Below are positions 1-7,296 of a stretch of DNA of 12,938 nt, in pieces. Each line of letters begins with the position of its first letter. Position 1 is the stretch's first letter. The DNA lies in contig JAUXBK010000051.1 of assembly GCA_030619405.1 (NCBI GenBank), positions 1-12,938 of the forward strand, given 5' to 3'. Made by a program: the position numbers and the translations under genes. The notes beneath the pieces were generated by a model. It did not search any database and was not told the DNA's origin. It worked only from the letters and a program-made list of their open reading frames with translations. Source of the stretch: Sedimenticola sp. GTDB taxonomy: Bacteria; Pseudomonadota; Gammaproteobacteria; Chromatiales; Chromatiaceae.

Positions 1-971
1 AACCTCACCCGCGGATCGACCAGGGTGTAGGAGATATCGGTCAGCAGCAACCCCAGGATATAGAGCACCGAGCCAAGGAAAACCATGGAGCGCACGATGG
101 CGAAGTCTTGCCGGTTGATGGCGTCGATGGTGTAGCTCCCCAGACCCGGGATGCCAAAGAAAGACTCGGTGATCAGACTGCCCATGAACAGCAGCGGCAG
201 CACCGCCACCACCCCGGTCAGGATCGGGATCATCGCATTCTTCAGCACGTGTCGGAACAGCACCCGGGTCTCGGACAACCCCTTGGCCCGGGCAGTGCGG
301 ACGTAGTCCTTGTTGATCTCCTCCAGGAACAGGGTACGGTACCAGCGGGTGCCGGCACCGATACCGCCGATAATACCGATGATCACCGGCAGGATCAGGA
401 ACTTGGCCGCATTCAGACCCGTGTCATAACCGGAGATGGGTACCAGGTGCAGCAGCTTGCTCACCAGGAACTGGCCACCGATGATATAGAAGAGTCCGGA
501 GATGGACATCATCACCACGCACAACACCACGCTCCAGATGTCGATATAGGTGGCGCGGAAGAAGGCGATCAACAGCGCATAGCTGATATTGACCAGCAGT
601 CCCACCAGCAGCACCGGGATGGCGATGGCGAGACTGGGCCACATGCGCTGAGAGATGTCATAGCCGATGTCCCGCCCGCTGTCGGAGACGCCAAAATCGA
701 ACTGGAACAGCTTCAGGGATTTCTGAAAAAAGATGGTGTCGGTCAGCTTGCCGGCACCTGCGGCGGTGCTGTTGTAGAGCAGCGGCCGGTCGTATCCCCG
801 CTCCTGCTTCCAGTTCTCCACCGCCTCCGGCGTCACCCGCTTCATACCCAGATTCATCCGAGCCATGTCATCCGGGGAGTTGATCACGAAGAAGAGCACG
901 AAGGTGAGGATGTTCACCCCGACCAGGATGGGGATGGCGTACAGCACCCGCCGCAGGATATAGGCCATCAT
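1..971 (-). CDS. Peptide-type ABC transporter permease (DppB/OppB/YejB class), 3' end cut by window
   Basis: Inner-membrane permease subunit of a peptide/oligopeptide-type ABC importer. 323 codons are visible and the frame is still open at position 1; since the last residues read TDISYTLVDPRVR, a typical C-terminal end for the family, only a short tail should be missing. It has an N-terminal membrane segment (about residues 8-30), a periplasmic stretch (about 31-108), then roughly five further hydrophobic segments (about 111-135, 145-165, 190-208, 245-268, 293-315). The cytoplasmic coupling loop with the EAA-type signature EEINKDYVRTARAKGLSE lies near residues 217-234. The start chosen (ATG at 971) overlaps the stop of the upstream binding-protein gene as ATGA, implying translational coupling; a second ATG follows immediately. 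The second permease and the ATPases are expected beyond the window edge. Family assignment is firm; the substrate is inferred only from the class. Confidence 0.88.
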   Translation of the reverse strand, partial: MMAYILRRVLYAIPILVGVNILTFVLFFVINSPDDMARMNLGMKRVTPEAVENWKQERGYDRPLLYNSTAAGAGKLTDTIFFQKSLKLFQFDFGVSDSGRDIGYDISQRMWPSLAIAIPVLLVGLLVNISYALLIAFFRATYIDIWSVVLCVVMMSISGLFYIIGGQFLVSKLLHLVPISGYDTGLNAAKFLILPVIIGIIGGIGAGTRWYRTLFLEEINKDYVRTARAKGLSETRVLFRHVLKNAMIPILTGVVAVLPLLFMGSLITESFFGIPGLGSYTIDAINRQDFAIVRSMVFLGSVLYILGLLLTDISYTLVDPRVR

Positions 972-3166
972 CGCGCGGCACTCCGCTCACGCCGCCGGTA
1001 GACCAGCACCGCCGGGACGGCGGATGCCACCAGCAGCGCCAGCAGCAGCAGGATCGGCCAGACGATGGGTGGATTCCACTCCCGCCGCAGCCGGTAACGC
1101 CGTTCCGGGTCGGTACGCTTGTACTTGAGCGTGTTGTTGGCCATCAGGTTGAGGCTGACATTGTGATACCAGGCGTGAAAGAGGGAGAAAGATTTGGGGA
1201 AGAAGCCCCATACCCAGGGTGCATCCCGCCGCAGGATCTCCACCATCCGGTCGATGATCTGCTGTCGCTCGGGACCATTCTCCATGTTCTTCATCCGTAC
1301 GAACAGGGCGTCGTACTCGGGGCTGCGGTAGTTTGCCGCGTTCTCGCCCCCGTGGGCCACCTTGCCGTTGGGACCGTACAACAGAAACAGGAAATTCTCC
1401 GGGTCCGGGTAGTCCGCATTCCAGCCCCAGATAAAGATCTGCCCGGTCCCCTTACGCATCTTCTCCTGAAACCGGTTGTAGTCACTGGCCCGGATCACCA
1501 GCTGCACACCCAGCTTGTTGAACTGCTTGCGGATCCAGTTGAGGCGCGCCTTGTCATCCGGCCCGGACGAGGTGGTGTCGTAATAGAGGATCAGAGGCTT
1601 ACCGGTATTCTCGTCCCGCCCCCCGGGATAGCCTGCCAGCGCCATCAGACGCCGCGCCTCGGCAGCCGGTTTTCGCTTAGGCCTGTCGTTCACCCAGTCA
1701 TAGACATAGGGATCGATACCCGCCGCACCGGAGCGGTTGCCGAAGATGCCCGGGGGTATCGGGCCCTGGGCCGCCACCCCCCGGCCATTGTTGAAGATGG
1801 AGAGATACTCTTCGTAATCCATGGCGATGGAGATGGCCCGGCGCAGCAGGCGTGCCCGCTTCGACCCTCCCCCCACCACCGGGTCGTCCATGTTGAATCC
1901 CATGTAGAAGATCGAGGCGGTCACCGCCGTCTCCAGGTGGATCCCCTTGGCCTTCATGGACTCGGTCAGACCCAGATCCCCCTGGGACGAGAACTGCACC
2001 GCCTGGTCGAAACTGTCAGAGGAGATACCCGAGGTGTCGTAGTAGCCCTGCAGGAACTTGTTCCAGTAAGGGATGGACTCCTTCTCCAAGCTGTAGACGG
2101 CCCGATCGGTGAAGGGCAGCGGCCTGCCCGCATCCGCCAGCAGTCCCGCCTCCCGGTCGCCCGGCATCCCCTCCTCCGGATAGCGCTCTCCATGGAAGTT
2201 GGGGTTGCGCTCCAGCACCATGCGCAGGTTGGGGTTGTTCTCTTGCAGCATGAACGGGCCGCTGCCGACCGGATACCAGTCCAGGTTGATGTTTCGCTTC
2301 GACATCCCCGGCTGGGCGTAGAAGCGTTCCGCCTCCCACGGCATGGGGGCAAAGAATGGCATCGCCATCCAGTAGAGGAACTGGGGGTATTTTCCCTGCA
2401 GCCGGACCCGGAAGCGGTAGCGGTCGATCACCTCCGCCCCTTCCATCGGGTACTGGTGCAGGTCGAGCCAGGGTTTCTGCCCTTCATCCTGCTGCTTCAG
2501 TTTCTCCCAGGCGGCGTTCACCCGCTGACCAAATGCACTGAAATCGATGATGTAGTCACCCATGACGCCGGCGATCGGCGACTGCAATCGGGGAAAGGCG
2601 AGGCGTTTGATCTGATAGACGAAATCCGCTGCCGTCACCTCCCGCGAGCCGCTCCGAGCAAAATCACCCAGGGTATTGAGTGACTGGATGGTGTCGGGAT
2701 CGAGCTCATGGTACAGGGACTCCCCCTGCTCATCGGTGGCAAACGCCGGGTGGGGCTGGTAGCGCATACCCGGCAGGATCGTCACCTCATACTCACTGAC
2801 CGCTATCTGCTCCGCATCTGCGTCATCGGGAAGCAACTCGCCCTCTTCATCGTAGTAGCGTGCCACCGGCACCCGCTCGGCCGCCAGCGGTATCAGCTCA
2901 TAGGGGCGCTTCAGGTAGTGGTACTGCAGCGGCGGCTCGTAGATCTGGGCGATAAAGGCGTATTCGTTGGCACTGTAGGAGCGCACCGGATCCAGATGCT
3001 TGGGACGCTCGGAAAAAGAGCTGTAGAGGATATTCCCCTTCGCCTCCAAGGCAGGGTAGGGATTATTCCAGGCACTCGGGTCACACCCCGTCAGCAGCAG
3101 AAGCGGCAGCAGCCAGGCCAGGAGCCGGGTCCAGCCTGGGCGATAGCCGGGAAGAGAGTCAGTCAT
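968..3166 (-). CDS. ABC transporter substrate-binding lipoprotein, SBP family 5 (peptide type), with C-terminal membrane anchor
   Basis: 732-residue extracytoplasmic solute-binding protein of the peptide/nickel family (SBP_bac_5), expected to capture oligopeptides or similar ligands for the permease encoded just downstream (ATGA overlap). The N-terminus is a lipoprotein signal: basic residues, a leucine-rich core and the lipobox LLTGC ending at Cys28. Asp29 at position +2 is the classical inner-membrane retention (Lol-avoidance) residue. The body (about 45-690) has family-type segments such as the YEVTILPGMRY region and the late stretch with DPENFLFLLYGP. The protein ends with a hydrophobic helix (about 700-721) followed by YRRRERSAAR, a probable transmembrane anchor with a positive cytoplasmic tail. 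It is longer than usual for the family (roughly 500-600 residues). No convincing Shine-Dalgarno precedes the ATG at 3166, but no better start lies before the signal peptide. It resembles YejA-like proteins, but the exact subfamily is not settled. Confidence 0.9.
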   Translation of the reverse strand: MTDSLPGYRPGWTRLLAWLLPLLLLTGCDPSAWNNPYPALEAKGNILYSSFSERPKHLDPVRSYSANEYAFIAQIYEPPLQYHYLKRPYELIPLAAERVPVARYYDEEGELLPDDADAEQIAVSEYEVTILPGMRYQPHPAFATDEQGESLYHELDPDTIQSLNTLGDFARSGSREVTAADFVYQIKRLAFPRLQSPIAGVMGDYIIDFSAFGQRVNAAWEKLKQQDEGQKPWLDLHQYPMEGAEVIDRYRFRVRLQGKYPQFLYWMAMPFFAPMPWEAERFYAQPGMSKRNINLDWYPVGSGPFMLQENNPNLRMVLERNPNFHGERYPEEGMPGDREAGLLADAGRPLPFTDRAVYSLEKESIPYWNKFLQGYYDTSGISSDSFDQAVQFSSQGDLGLTESMKAKGIHLETAVTASIFYMGFNMDDPVVGGGSKRARLLRRAISIAMDYEEYLSIFNNGRGVAAQGPIPPGIFGNRSGAAGIDPYVYDWVNDRPKRKPAAEARRLMALAGYPGGRDENTGKPLILYYDTTSSGPDDKARLNWIRKQFNKLGVQLVIRASDYNRFQEKMRKGTGQIFIWGWNADYPDPENFLFLLYGPNGKVAHGGENAANYRSPEYDALFVRMKNMENGPERQQIIDRMVEILRRDAPWVWGFFPKSFSLFHAWYHNVSLNLMANNTLKYKRTDPERRYRLRREWNPPIVWPILLLLALLVASAVPAVLVYRRRERSAAR

Positions 3167-3201
3167 GAAGCGAGGATTGAAAATGGATCACGCATCGGGG
3201 C

Positions 3202-3207
3202 ATTCTA
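3202..3207 (-). promoter_or_regulatory. Possible -10 element for the ABC transporter operon
   Basis: Read on the minus strand this is TAGAAT, close to the sigma70 -10 consensus. It sits about 35 bases before the start of the binding-protein gene, giving a leader of about 30 nt. No good -35 hexamer is found 16-18 bases upstream, so the call rests on one hexamer and is weak. Confidence 0.25.
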
Positions 3208-3296
3208 CTAAAAGACTGGCTCATGGGCAGTTAAATCCAGGTAATGTTTTCACCAGAGGGGGAATAAAATACTCCTCCGCCGCTCTGACCCAGCAG

Positions 3297-3321
3297 GGTT
3301 CCCTCGCAGGGCGTGGGAACC
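3297..3321. repeat. REP-like palindrome, GTTCCC/GGGAAC type, copy 1
   Basis: Imperfect hairpin with outer arms GGTTCCC (3297-3303) and GGGAACC (3315-3321), a T-T mismatch, then inner CGC/GCG around the loop AGG. It lies in the divergent intergenic region between the ABC operon and fabI, 23 bases from a second palindrome with a loop of the opposite sense (AGG here, TCT there). From memory, this resembles the GTTCCCACGC...GCGTGGGAAC extragenic repeats scattered through many gammaproteobacterial genomes. Confidence 0.7.
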
Positions 3322-3343
3322 AGGACATATTCCTCTCCTCCCC

Positions 3344-3390
3344 GCGTTCCCAAGCTCTGCGTGGGAACGCACCTCGTGGCGCTCCGCGCC
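3344..3390. repeat. REP-like palindrome, GTTCCC/GGGAAC type, copy 2 with attached GC hairpin
   Basis: The main hairpin has arms of 12 bases (3344-3355 and 3359-3370) with one mismatch and loop TCT; the outer nine bases pair perfectly (GCGTTCCCA with TGGGAACGC). A second short hairpin, GGCGC-TCC-GCGCC, follows at 3378-3390. Together with the copy at 3297-3321 this forms a head-to-head pair like a BIME. Neither hairpin is followed by a T-run in either direction, so a terminator role is unlikely. It lies about 100 bases upstream of fabI. Confidence 0.7.
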
Positions 3391-3492
3391 GCATGTCACC
3401 AGCCCGTCCAGGTGATGGAGAATTACCGACTGGTATGGAACGGTCCCTCTTTTTCCGGTACCTTACGAAGTTATTTAACTCAAGGAGATAAC

Positions 3493-4269
3493 ATGGGTTT
3501 TTTACAAGACAAACGCATCCTTATCACCGGCGTCGCCAGTAAACGCTCCATCGCCTGGGGCACCGCCGCCGCCATGCACAGCCACGGCGCGCAACTGGCC
3601 TTCACCTATCAGAATGAAAAACTGAAAGATCGGGTGCAGAAGATGGCCGCCGAGCTGGGCTCGGAGGTGGTACTGCCCCTGGATGTAGCTTCAGACCAGC
3701 AGATCGCCGATCTGTTCCGGGAACTGGGAAATACGTGGGATGGCCTGGATGGCATCGTCCACTCCATCGGCTTCGCCCCCCGGGATCAATTGGAGGGGAG
3801 TTTTGTGGATGCGGTGACCCGGGAAGGGTTCGCCGTCGCACACGACATCAGTGCCTACAGCTTCGCGGCGTTGGCCAAGGCGGGCCGTGAGATGATGCGC
3901 GACCGCAACGGTGCCCTGGTCACCATGACCTACCTGGGTTCGCTCCGCACCGTACCCAACTACAACGTCATGGGCGTAGCCAAGGCGAGCCTGGAGGCCA
4001 CCGTCCGCTATCTGGCCGATTCCCTCGGCCCCGAGGGTACCCGGGTCAACGCGGTCTCCGCCGGCCCGATCCGCACCCTGGCCGCCTCCGGCATCTCCGG
4101 CTTCAAGGGGATGCTGACAGAGGCTGAGAAGAAAAACCCGTTGCGCCGCAACGTGACCATCGATGAGGTAGGTAATGCAGCGGCGTTCCTTTGCTCCGAC
4201 CTGGCCTCCGGCATCACCGGGGACATCCTCTACGTGGACTCCGGGTATCATATACTGGGCATGGCGTGA
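3493..4269 (+). CDS. fabI: Enoyl-[acyl-carrier-protein] reductase (NADH-dependent type) FabI
   Basis: 258-residue cytoplasmic enzyme that reduces trans-2-enoyl-ACP to acyl-ACP in the last step of each type II fatty-acid elongation cycle. It is an SDR-fold protein with the FabI-type nucleotide-binding segment GVASKRSIAWG (residues 13-23), the SIGFAP motif (91-96, including the Gly93 position altered in triclosan-resistant E. coli mutants, here wild type), and the catalytic pattern Tyr147, Tyr157, Lys164 (Y-x6-K). Length matches E. coli FabI (262). The ATG at 3493 is chosen because AAGGAG lies at 3482-3487 with a 5-base spacer and the protein then starts exactly like the family; the open frame continues upstream, but that part runs through the palindromic repeat region. 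It is convergent with ppiD and divergent from the ABC operon. No confident promoter was found; a hexamer too close to the RBS was dismissed. Confidence 0.96.
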   Translation: MGFLQDKRILITGVASKRSIAWGTAAAMHSHGAQLAFTYQNEKLKDRVQKMAAELGSEVVLPLDVASDQQIADLFRELGNTWDGLDGIVHSIGFAPRDQLEGSFVDAVTREGFAVAHDISAYSFAALAKAGREMMRDRNGALVTMTYLGSLRTVPNYNVMGVAKASLEATVRYLADSLGPEGTRVNAVSAGPIRTLAASGISGFKGMLTEAEKKNPLRRNVTIDEVGNAAAFLCSDLASGITGDILYVDSGYHILGMA

Positions 4270-4321
4270 TGCTCACTCGTCCTTGGAAATCAAATAGTTG
4301 CAAGCTATGTACACGCTCACG

Positions 4322-4569
4322 AAAAGAGTAGCCGCGGATTGACGCGAAAAAAAGCGGATTGATTTGATCACATGAGCCGTACAGGTTCCAGCGCCTCGCG
4401 TGATCACCTTACACCACCCCAGTTCCGATGCCGTGCCAAGCAGTGCTGGGTGTCACCGTGCGCATTCCTATGCAGATGGGAACCGGAGAAACGATAGAGG
4501 TTCGACACCTTCAGATACCAAAGGAATAACAGCGTTTAATCCGCGTCAATCCGCGGCTAAATCTCTTTT
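4322..4569. repeat. Inverted-repeat-bounded intergenic segment between fabI and ppiD
   Basis: This occupies most of the 350-base convergent spacer (4270-4619). An exact 18-base inverted repeat pairs 4329-4346 (TAGCCGCGGATTGACGCG) with 4542-4559. Beyond a 3-base indel both arms extend outward with AAAAGAG (4322-4328) and its complement (4563-4569). The GCCGCGGATTGACGCG motif resembles, from memory, a dispersed intergenic repeat in proteobacteria. Inside, 4462-4484 looks like a decayed GTTCCC-type palindrome related to those at 3297-3390. No credible gene or canonical terminator for either fabI or ppiD was found in the spacer. Confidence 0.6.
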
Positions 4570-4619
4570 AATCCCAAGAACGGAAAAAAGTGGCATGATC
4601 GACACCCCATTCCATTTTT

Positions 4620-6536
4620 CTACCCTTGATCCTGCCTGGTGTATTCCACCTTCGCTTCGTCGCGCAGGTTCTGCAGCAAGTGGCGATAGTAGGACTCCCC
4701 AAAGGCACGCCGCACCATCTCCCCGAGTGCCTTCATGCCACCCAGTTTTTCCGCCTGTTCCTGCTCCCCTGCCTTCACCGTTCCCAGGGCGATGACGGCA
4801 AAATCCCCGTTTTCGAGTGCAGCCTCACCATAGACCGGCTTGCCACCCTCCGGTTTCGGCAGTTTGAACAGGCTGCTGAGCACCGCTGGCGGCACCTCGT
4901 CATCACCCCGGCTCACTGACTCTTTGTTGACCCACTCCAGATTCGCCTCGCCGGCAACCTGTTCCATATTGGCGCCCTGGCGCAGCCGGACCTGCAGCGC
5001 CTCACCTTTCTCCCGGGCCAGCTTTGCCGCCTTTTCAACCTTCAGAATATCATCGACCTGCATCCTGATCGAGTCGAAGGGCTTCGTCGCCGCCTCCTCG
5101 TGTTCCGTCACCCGCAACACCAGCATGTGCTCTGCATCGAGCTCGATCGCCTCACTGTTGTGGCCACCGATCAGTACATCCTCGCTGAAAGCCGCTGCCG
5201 TCACCTTGGGCGAAGAGAGGACACCTTCTCCGCCGTCACGGGTGACCCAGTCACTCTCCTGGGTCTTCAGGCCCAACGCATCGGCCGCCGGTTGCAGGCT
5301 GTCCGGGTCTTCGTAGGCCAGATCACTCAGACGCTCAGCGTATTCGTAGAACAGACGCTCCGCTTCATTCTTCAGATAGGCGTTGCGAATCTCCTCTTTG
5401 GCCTCATCGAAAGACTTGCCTTCAGGTAGACGGATCTCCGTCAGTTTGATGACGTGGAAACCGAACGGTGTCCGGACCCGCTCGCTGATATCACCCGGTT
5501 TCAGATCAAACACCACCTGCTCGAAGGCCTCGTCCATCACGCCCTCCTCGAAGAAACCGAGGTCCCCGCCCATCTCCGCAGAACCCGGGTCCTGGGAGAG
5601 CTCTTTGGCCAGGGAGGCGAAATCCTCCCCGGCCTTGATCCGGTCCAGGGCCGCCTGAGCCGTTTCCCCGGCCTTCTTCACCGTCTCCTCATCTGCACCC
5701 TCTTCGACGGTGATCAGGATATGGCTGGCCCGGCGCTGCTCCGGAGACTGGTATTCGCTCTTGTGCTGCTCGAAGTAGCCCTGCAACAGCGCGTCATCCG
5801 CCTTCAGGGTCCTGGCGATGTTGTCGATATCCAGATCCAGATACTCCACCTTGACCCGCTCCGGTACCACGAATGCCTGCTGATTGGCCTCGTAATAGCG
5901 CCTGGCATCATCGTCCAGGACCGTGGCGTTCTCCTTGAAACCGGCTGCGGGGATCACCAGGTAGTCGAGCCCGCGGGTCTCCAGCTGCAGGCTGACCAGC
6001 TGCTTCAGCTCCGCACCGGTGGCAATGGCGGAGTTCTTGATCGCCGTCGACAGCTGCTCGGCAACGATGGCCTGTCGAATCCGGCCTTCGAAACCGGCCG
6101 AGGTGAGGCCCTGCATGCTGATGCCCCGCTCATAGGCATCCCGATTGAAGCGACCATTGATCTGAAATGCGGGAATGTTCCGAATGGTATCCCGAACCAG
6201 CTCGTCACTGACACCAAGCCCCATCTTTTCGGCCGCCTGCAATACCAGTCGATTCCGGATCATCGACTCCAGCACCTGCTTTCGCAGACTGGCTTCGTCG
6301 ATCATCTCCGGTCGATAGGCGGCACCCAGCTGCTGCCGCAGCCTTTGACGAAACTGGCGATAGGAGGTTTCAAACTCACGCTCGGTGATCTCGTAACCGT
6401 TGACCTTTGCCACCACCGGTTCGGCGCCGCCACCAAGGTACGAATTGATACCCCAAAGGGCGAAAGGCACACTGATGAGGATGACGATGAACCAGGCTAT
6501 CCAGCCCTGGGCCTTATCCCTGATATCCTGAAGCAT
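4620..6536 (-). CDS. ppiD: Inner-membrane-anchored periplasmic folding factor, PpiD-type (SurA N-domain plus parvulin)
   Basis: 638-residue protein, close to E. coli PpiD (623). A short cytoplasmic N-terminus is followed by one membrane helix (about residues 11-29, rich in W, I, L), so the bulk lies in the periplasm. A SurA-N-like chaperone region covers about 30-190. The parvulin-type PPIC domain covers about 267-367, with the family segments RRASHILITVEEG, AKELSQDPGSAEMGGDLGFF and TPFGFHVIKLTEI; a C-terminal chaperone region follows. In E. coli, PpiD works at the SecYEG translocon exit and its parvulin domain has little or no isomerase activity, so an enzymatic role is uncertain. It is the last gene of the clpP-clpX-lon-hupB-ppiD cluster. 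The ATG at 6536 has only a weak SD (GAG 8 bases upstream) and lies 26 bases after a strong terminator that ends the tRNA unit. Confidence 0.93.
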   Translation of the reverse strand: MLQDIRDKAQGWIAWFIVILISVPFALWGINSYLGGGAEPVVAKVNGYEITEREFETSYRQFRQRLRQQLGAAYRPEMIDEASLRKQVLESMIRNRLVLQAAEKMGLGVSDELVRDTIRNIPAFQINGRFNRDAYERGISMQGLTSAGFEGRIRQAIVAEQLSTAIKNSAIATGAELKQLVSLQLETRGLDYLVIPAAGFKENATVLDDDARRYYEANQQAFVVPERVKVEYLDLDIDNIARTLKADDALLQGYFEQHKSEYQSPEQRRASHILITVEEGADEETVKKAGETAQAALDRIKAGEDFASLAKELSQDPGSAEMGGDLGFFEEGVMDEAFEQVVFDLKPGDISERVRTPFGFHVIKLTEIRLPEGKSFDEAKEEIRNAYLKNEAERLFYEYAERLSDLAYEDPDSLQPAADALGLKTQESDWVTRDGGEGVLSSPKVTAAAFSEDVLIGGHNSEAIELDAEHMLVLRVTEHEEAATKPFDSIRMQVDDILKVEKAAKLAREKGEALQVRLRQGANMEQVAGEANLEWVNKESVSRGDDEVPPAVLSSLFKLPKPEGGKPVYGEAALENGDFAVIALGTVKAGEQEQAEKLGGMKALGEMVRRAFGESYYRHLLQNLRDEAKVEYTRQDQG

Positions 6537-6561
6537 GGTTTTACTCGACAGTTTCCGGAAA

Positions 6562-6589
6562 CAAAAACGGGGTATCTGCTGATACCCCG
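6562..6589 (-). terminator. Rho-independent terminator after tRNA-Asp
   Basis: On the minus strand, a perfect 9-base-pair stem (CGGGGTATC with GATACCCCG, positions 6589-6568) closes a 4-base loop and is followed directly by TTTTTG. It lies 13 bases after the encoded CCA of tRNA-Asp, so it should end the hupB-tRNA-Val-tRNA-Asp transcript. It also lies immediately before ppiD. Confidence 0.9.
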
Positions 6590-6602
6590 GATGTCTCGAT
6601 GT

Positions 6603-6679
6603 TGGCGGAGCGGACGGGGCTCGAACCCGCGACCCCCGGCGTGACAGGCCGGTATTCTAACCATCTGAACTACCGCTCC
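6603..6679 (-). tRNA. tRNA-Asp (anticodon GUC)
   Basis: 77-nt tRNA on the minus strand. The acceptor stem GGAGCGG pairs with CCGCTCC, the discriminator is G and the CCA end is encoded (6605-6603). The D arm contains AGTTCAGATGGTTAGA, the anticodon loop CTGTCAC gives GUC (positions 6645-6643), and the T arm contains GGTTCGAGCCC. It is very close to E. coli tRNA-Asp. Only 5 bases separate it from tRNA-Val upstream, so the two are processed from one precursor. Confidence 0.97.
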
Positions 6680-6684
6680 GGGTC

Positions 6685-6760
6685 TGGTGGGTGCTGCAGG
6701 GATCGAACCTGCGACCCTCGCCTTGTAAGGGCGATGCTCTCCCAGCTGAGCTAAGCACCC
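6685..6760 (-). tRNA. tRNA-Val (anticodon UAC)
   Basis: 76-nt tRNA on the minus strand starting GGGTGCTTAGCTCAGCTGGG, with anticodon loop CTTACAA (UAC), T arm AGGTTCGATCCCT, acceptor end AGCACCC, discriminator A and an encoded CCA. Its 5' end lies 13 bases after the hupB stop codon, with no room for a separate promoter. It is most likely cut from a hupB-tRNA-Val-tRNA-Asp transcript that ends at the terminator at 6562-6589. Confidence 0.97.
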
Positions 6761-6773
6761 TGGGAAAGGGGCG

Positions 6774-7046
6774 CTAGTTTACGGCATCCTTGAGTGCTTT
6801 TCCAGCCTTGAAACTGGGGTTTTTGGAGGCCTTGATCTCGATGGCTTCACCGGTCTGGGGGTTGCGCCCGGTGCGGGCGGCACGCTCTCGAACGGTAAAA
6901 GAGCCGAATCCGACAATGGAGACTTGGTCACCACTCTTCAATGCATCGGTGATGGCAGTAATCATGCCATCAAGCGCACGCCCGGCGCCGGCTTTGGAGA
7001 TATCTGCGCTTTCCGCAATGGCATCGACCAATTCTGTCTTATTCAT
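6774..7046 (-). CDS. hupB: DNA-binding protein HU-beta
   Basis: 90-residue histone-like nucleoid protein that dimerises, bends DNA and compacts the chromosome. The sequence is complete and of standard length: N-terminal helical dimerisation part (MNKTELVDAIAESADISK), core GSFTVRERAARTGRNP, the DNA-binding beta arm with the RNPQTG motif (residues 61-66, Pro63 being the DNA-intercalating proline) and the conserved end KNPSFKAGKALKDAVN. AAGGGG lies about 12 bases before the ATG at 7046, a rather long spacing. It sits downstream of lon as in other gammaproteobacteria, has its own sigma70 promoter (7158-7187), and is followed after 13 bases by tRNA-Val. Confidence 0.97.
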   Translation of the reverse strand: MNKTELVDAIAESADISKAGAGRALDGMITAITDALKSGDQVSIVGFGSFTVRERAARTGRNPQTGEAIEIKASKNPSFKAGKALKDAVN

Positions 7047-7157
7047 TCTGTTTTGTTTCCCCTTTGGTTATTCAGTTAATTAGATACGCCTGGGTAATAT
7101 CGTCGGGTAGAGCTGCCGTCCCGGTTGTCCGAACCCAGCGTGAAAAAACGGGCCCAA

Positions 7158-7187
7158 TTTATACCAGTGTCAAAGAATCAGTGTCAA
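7158..7187 (-). promoter_or_regulatory. Sigma70 promoter of hupB
   Basis: On the minus strand, a perfect -35 TTGACA (7187-7182), an 18-base spacer and -10 TATAAA (7163-7158). The predicted start is near 7151, giving a leader of about 105 nt to hupB. The 9-base word TTGACACTG occurs twice 15 bases apart, once as the -35 box and once inside the spacer. Remaining parts of the 295-base lon-hupB gap hold only the small hairpin at 7297-7319. Confidence 0.8.
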
Positions 7188-7296
7188 GCTGAAACCGGCA
7201 ATAGAGACCGATTTTACCCGGCATACGGGCTAAAAAAACGGATTCTGGTGAAAATTAATTTAATCGGCACGAATGCGTTCAGCAGGATTATCCCGC

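Noticed and set aside
108..2683. Long open frames on the plus strand opposite the permease and the binding-protein gene
   Set aside because: They are GC-rich antisense shadows with low-complexity His/Gln/Asp-rich or Arg-rich translations and no family resemblance; the minus-strand frames have clear domains.
3440..3480. TTTTTC / TATTTA pair as a fabI promoter
   Set aside because: The predicted start would fall almost on the RBS, leaving too short a leader, and both hexamers are poor.
3313..3492. N-terminal extension of fabI by 60 codons
   Set aside because: The extension translates palindromic repeat DNA, has no SD, and lies outside the FabI family alignment; the ATG at 3493 has a strong SD.
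5454..6644. 396-codon plus-strand frame opposite ppiD, extending into tRNA-Asp
   Set aside because: It is antisense to a well-supported ppiD and runs into a tRNA gene; no recognisable protein features.
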